Assembly (NCBI RefSeq): GCF_000430625.1
Contig: NZ_KE387178.1
Span: 9,616-72,029, forward strand
Length of the DNA stretch: 62,414 bases
Direction of reading: 5' to 3'
DNA from: Aneurinibacillus terranovensis DSM 18919
GTDB taxonomy: Bacteria > Bacillota > Bacilli > Aneurinibacillales > Aneurinibacillaceae
The position numbers and the translations under genes were made by a program. Of the stretch, positions 61,336-62,414 are shown one piece after another. How positions within the stretch are numbered: position 1 is the stretch's first letter; each line of letters starts with the position of its first letter. The notes below the pieces were generated by a model, which searched no databases, had not been told where the DNA came from, and saw only the letters and a list, made by a program, of their open reading frames with translations.

Positions 61336-61347
61336 GGGTGAGACAAA

Positions 61348-61956
61348 ATGAATGGGCAAATACAAGAAAAAATTCAGAATATCTTTGAACGACAAAAAGG
61401 GTTTGCCAAAACAAAGGATTTTCTTAATGAAGGAATTAGCAATTATTATATTCGGAAACTGGAAGCTCAGGGAGAAATCATTCGGATTAAGCAAGGACTA
61501 TATCGGGACGCGAAATATGAAGGTAATCAGTACGATGAAATCGTTGAAATCTCAAAAATCATTCCCAAAGGGGTAATGTGCCTCCTCTCCGCGCTAGCTT
61601 ACTATGATTTAACTACATACAACCCGTGGGAATATCAGGTTGCCATACACAGAGGGGCTAAAAAGCCGAGTTTGCCAGACTATCCACCGATTAAGATTAT
61701 TTATTTTTCTGAAACACAGTATCAATATGGGATTGATGAGATCGACATAGATGGGAATAAAGTCAAAATATATGATCGAGAAAAAACGATCTGTGACATT
61801 ATCCGTTATCGGGAGAAAATCGGTATTGATGTCATGAAGGAAGGTCTACGAAATTATATACAAAGACCAGAAAAGAACATAACGAAACTTGTCGACTGTG
61901 CAGAAAAAATGCGAATCAAGACGGTTCTTCTAAAATATCTAGAGGTGCTTTTGTGA
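61348..61956 (+). CDS. AbiEi-type antitoxin/transcriptional repressor
   Basis: 202 residues. N-terminal winged helix (about 5-60; FAKTKDFLNEGISNYYIRKLE, GLYRD) followed by the AbiEi antitoxin domain (about 65-195; VMCLLSALAYYDLTTYNPWEYQVA, DREKTICDIIRYREKIG). In type IV AbiE systems this protein represses its own promoter and counters the AbiEii nucleotidyltransferase toxin. AAGGGGTGAG precedes the ATG. The toxin gene starts at the stop codon (TGATG overlap) but is truncated. Confidence 0.88.
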   Translation: MNGQIQEKIQNIFERQKGFAKTKDFLNEGISNYYIRKLEAQGEIIRIKQGLYRDAKYEGNQYDEIVEISKIIPKGVMCLLSALAYYDLTTYNPWEYQVAIHRGAKKPSLPDYPPIKIIYFSETQYQYGIDEIDIDGNKVKIYDREKTICDIIRYREKIGIDVMKEGLRNYIQRPEKNITKLVDCAEKMRIKTVLLKYLEVLL

Positions 61957-62108
61957 TGAGTGAGATAAAAAATATTCCTGCTTCTGTTGCTGAACGATTA
62001 AAAAATGTAGCCAAACAAAGTTGTAAGGCGTTTGATCTCGTATTGCTTCTATATTTTCAGGAGCGTTTTGTAACCGGTAAACTAGAATTAACAGATTTCG
62101 CTAAATAA
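61956..62108 (+). pseudogene. Truncated AbiEii-type toxin gene
   Basis: 50 residues: SEIKNIPASVAERLKNVAKQ, then AFDLVLLLYFQERF, which matches the start of AbiEii nucleotidyltransferases (normally about 250-300 residues). After QERF (about 62069) the sequence VTGKLELTDFAK is unrelated and stops. The nucleotidyltransferase core motif is absent, so the toxin is inactive. ATG overlaps the antitoxin stop. A TGTAACCGG at 62069 may be the left end of the IS21-type element. Confidence 0.75.
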
Positions 62109-62145
62109 GAATGAGCAAAATTTCCCATACCCTTCCTATTAATCT

Positions 62146-62170
62146 ATGATAGAACTGGAAATTCTATCAT
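62146..62170. other. Hairpin upstream of istA
   Basis: ATGATAGAA (62146-62154) pairs perfectly with TTCTATCAT (62162-62170) around CTGGAAA. It lies just before the transposase ribosome-binding site and may shield it from read-through transcription, as seen in other IS elements. Confidence 0.45.
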
Positions 62171-62184
62171 CAGGGGGAAGCGGT

Positions 62185-62414
62185 GTGAGGAACGAAGAAA
62201 GGTGGTCTATGTACTTCGCTATTCGGCAACAGAAGGAGATGGGATTAAAGAAATCCCAAGTGGCAAGGAATCTAAATATATCCCGGAATACGGTCATCAA
62301 GTTCTGGGACATGACAATCGAAGAATACAAAACGTTTATGGAGGGACTTGAGACACGAACAAAGAAGTTGGAGTCTTTTGAATCAGAGATTGTTGGGTGG
62401 TTGCGAGAGTACCC
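62185..62414 (+). mobile_element. IS21 family transposase IstA, 5' part (runs off the window)
   Basis: GTG 62185 with GGGGGAAG upstream opens a frame that continues past the window end (76 codons seen). After nine residues it reads MYFAIRQQKEMGLKKSQVAR, NLNISRNTVIKFWDM, then KTFMEGLETRTKKLESFESEI, the N-terminal helix-turn-helix of IS21-type IstA proteins. A partner ATPase gene (istB) would be expected beyond the edge. The element lies against the broken abiEii gene. Confidence 0.8.

Noticed and set aside
1-62414. CRISPR array, tRNA or rRNA genes
   Set aside because: No regular spaced repeats of 25-40 bases and no tRNA or rRNA signature sequences were seen on reading both strands.

Overview
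The window looks like chromosome of an endospore-forming Bacillota, most like the Aneurinibacillus/Brevibacillus group. This is an inference from strong AGGAGG ribosome-binding sites, GTG/TTG starts, lysine and SAM riboswitches, a BirA-controlled bioB, a late-sporulation regulator (gerE) behind a SigK-like promoter, and gene order. The backbone follows the Bacillus subtilis order pheS-pheT-zapA-cvpA-mutS2 ... fadR-etfB-etfA-trxA-uvrC-lysC-sdhCAB ... gerE, interrupted by blocks of other genes.

Layout. 1-4.7 kb: phenylalanyl-tRNA synthetase genes, zapA and a CvpA-type membrane protein. 4.7-7.1 kb: a LysR regulator divergent from an amino-acid permease. 7.1-9.5 kb: mutS2. 9.5-26 kb: a cell-surface polysaccharide block: UDP-sugar dehydrogenase, three GT4 glycosyltransferases, an O-antigen-polymerase-like protein, two tandem DUF4330 proteins, a MurJ-family flippase, a sugar epimerase and the pyruvyl transferase CsaB. 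It is broken by a DUF2642 (spore-coat-like) gene, a decayed 1.1-kb stretch, and a LysE exporter divergent from a MocR regulator. 26.4-33.2 kb: fadR, etfBA, trxA, uvrC and a lysine-riboswitch-controlled aspartokinase. 33.2-36 kb: SAM-riboswitch-controlled metX and a lipase. 36-39.7 kb: the sdhCAB operon. 39.6-47.2 kb: an acetone carboxylase operon (acxABC) behind a textbook sigma-54 promoter, with its divergent activator acxR. 47.2-49.7 kb: bioB under a BirA operator, a Uma2-family protein and an unrecognised ORF.

From about 50 kb the sequence becomes visibly AT-richer and turns into a defence-type island. gerE is cut off after about 49 recognisable residues. It is followed by a decayed RhuM-like gene, a small zinc-ribbon protein, and a 907-residue PHP-nuclease/SMC-like ATPase (TrlF type) divergent from a three-gene operon of SNF2 helicase, type III-like DNA methyltransferase and type III-like restriction helicase-nuclease. 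An AbiE-type toxin-antitoxin pair follows; its toxin gene is truncated next to the start of an IS21-type transposase gene that runs off the window.

The most notable item is the SNF2-Mod-Res operon with the divergent TrlF-like gene. I also call attention to a 35-bp imperfect direct repeat flanking the AbiEi promoter, a dispersed two-hairpin repeat (three copies), a 29-residue membrane micro-ORF behind a near-consensus promoter, and a small ORF overlapping acxR that runs through the sdh terminator. All family calls are from reading the sequence; no database search was run.
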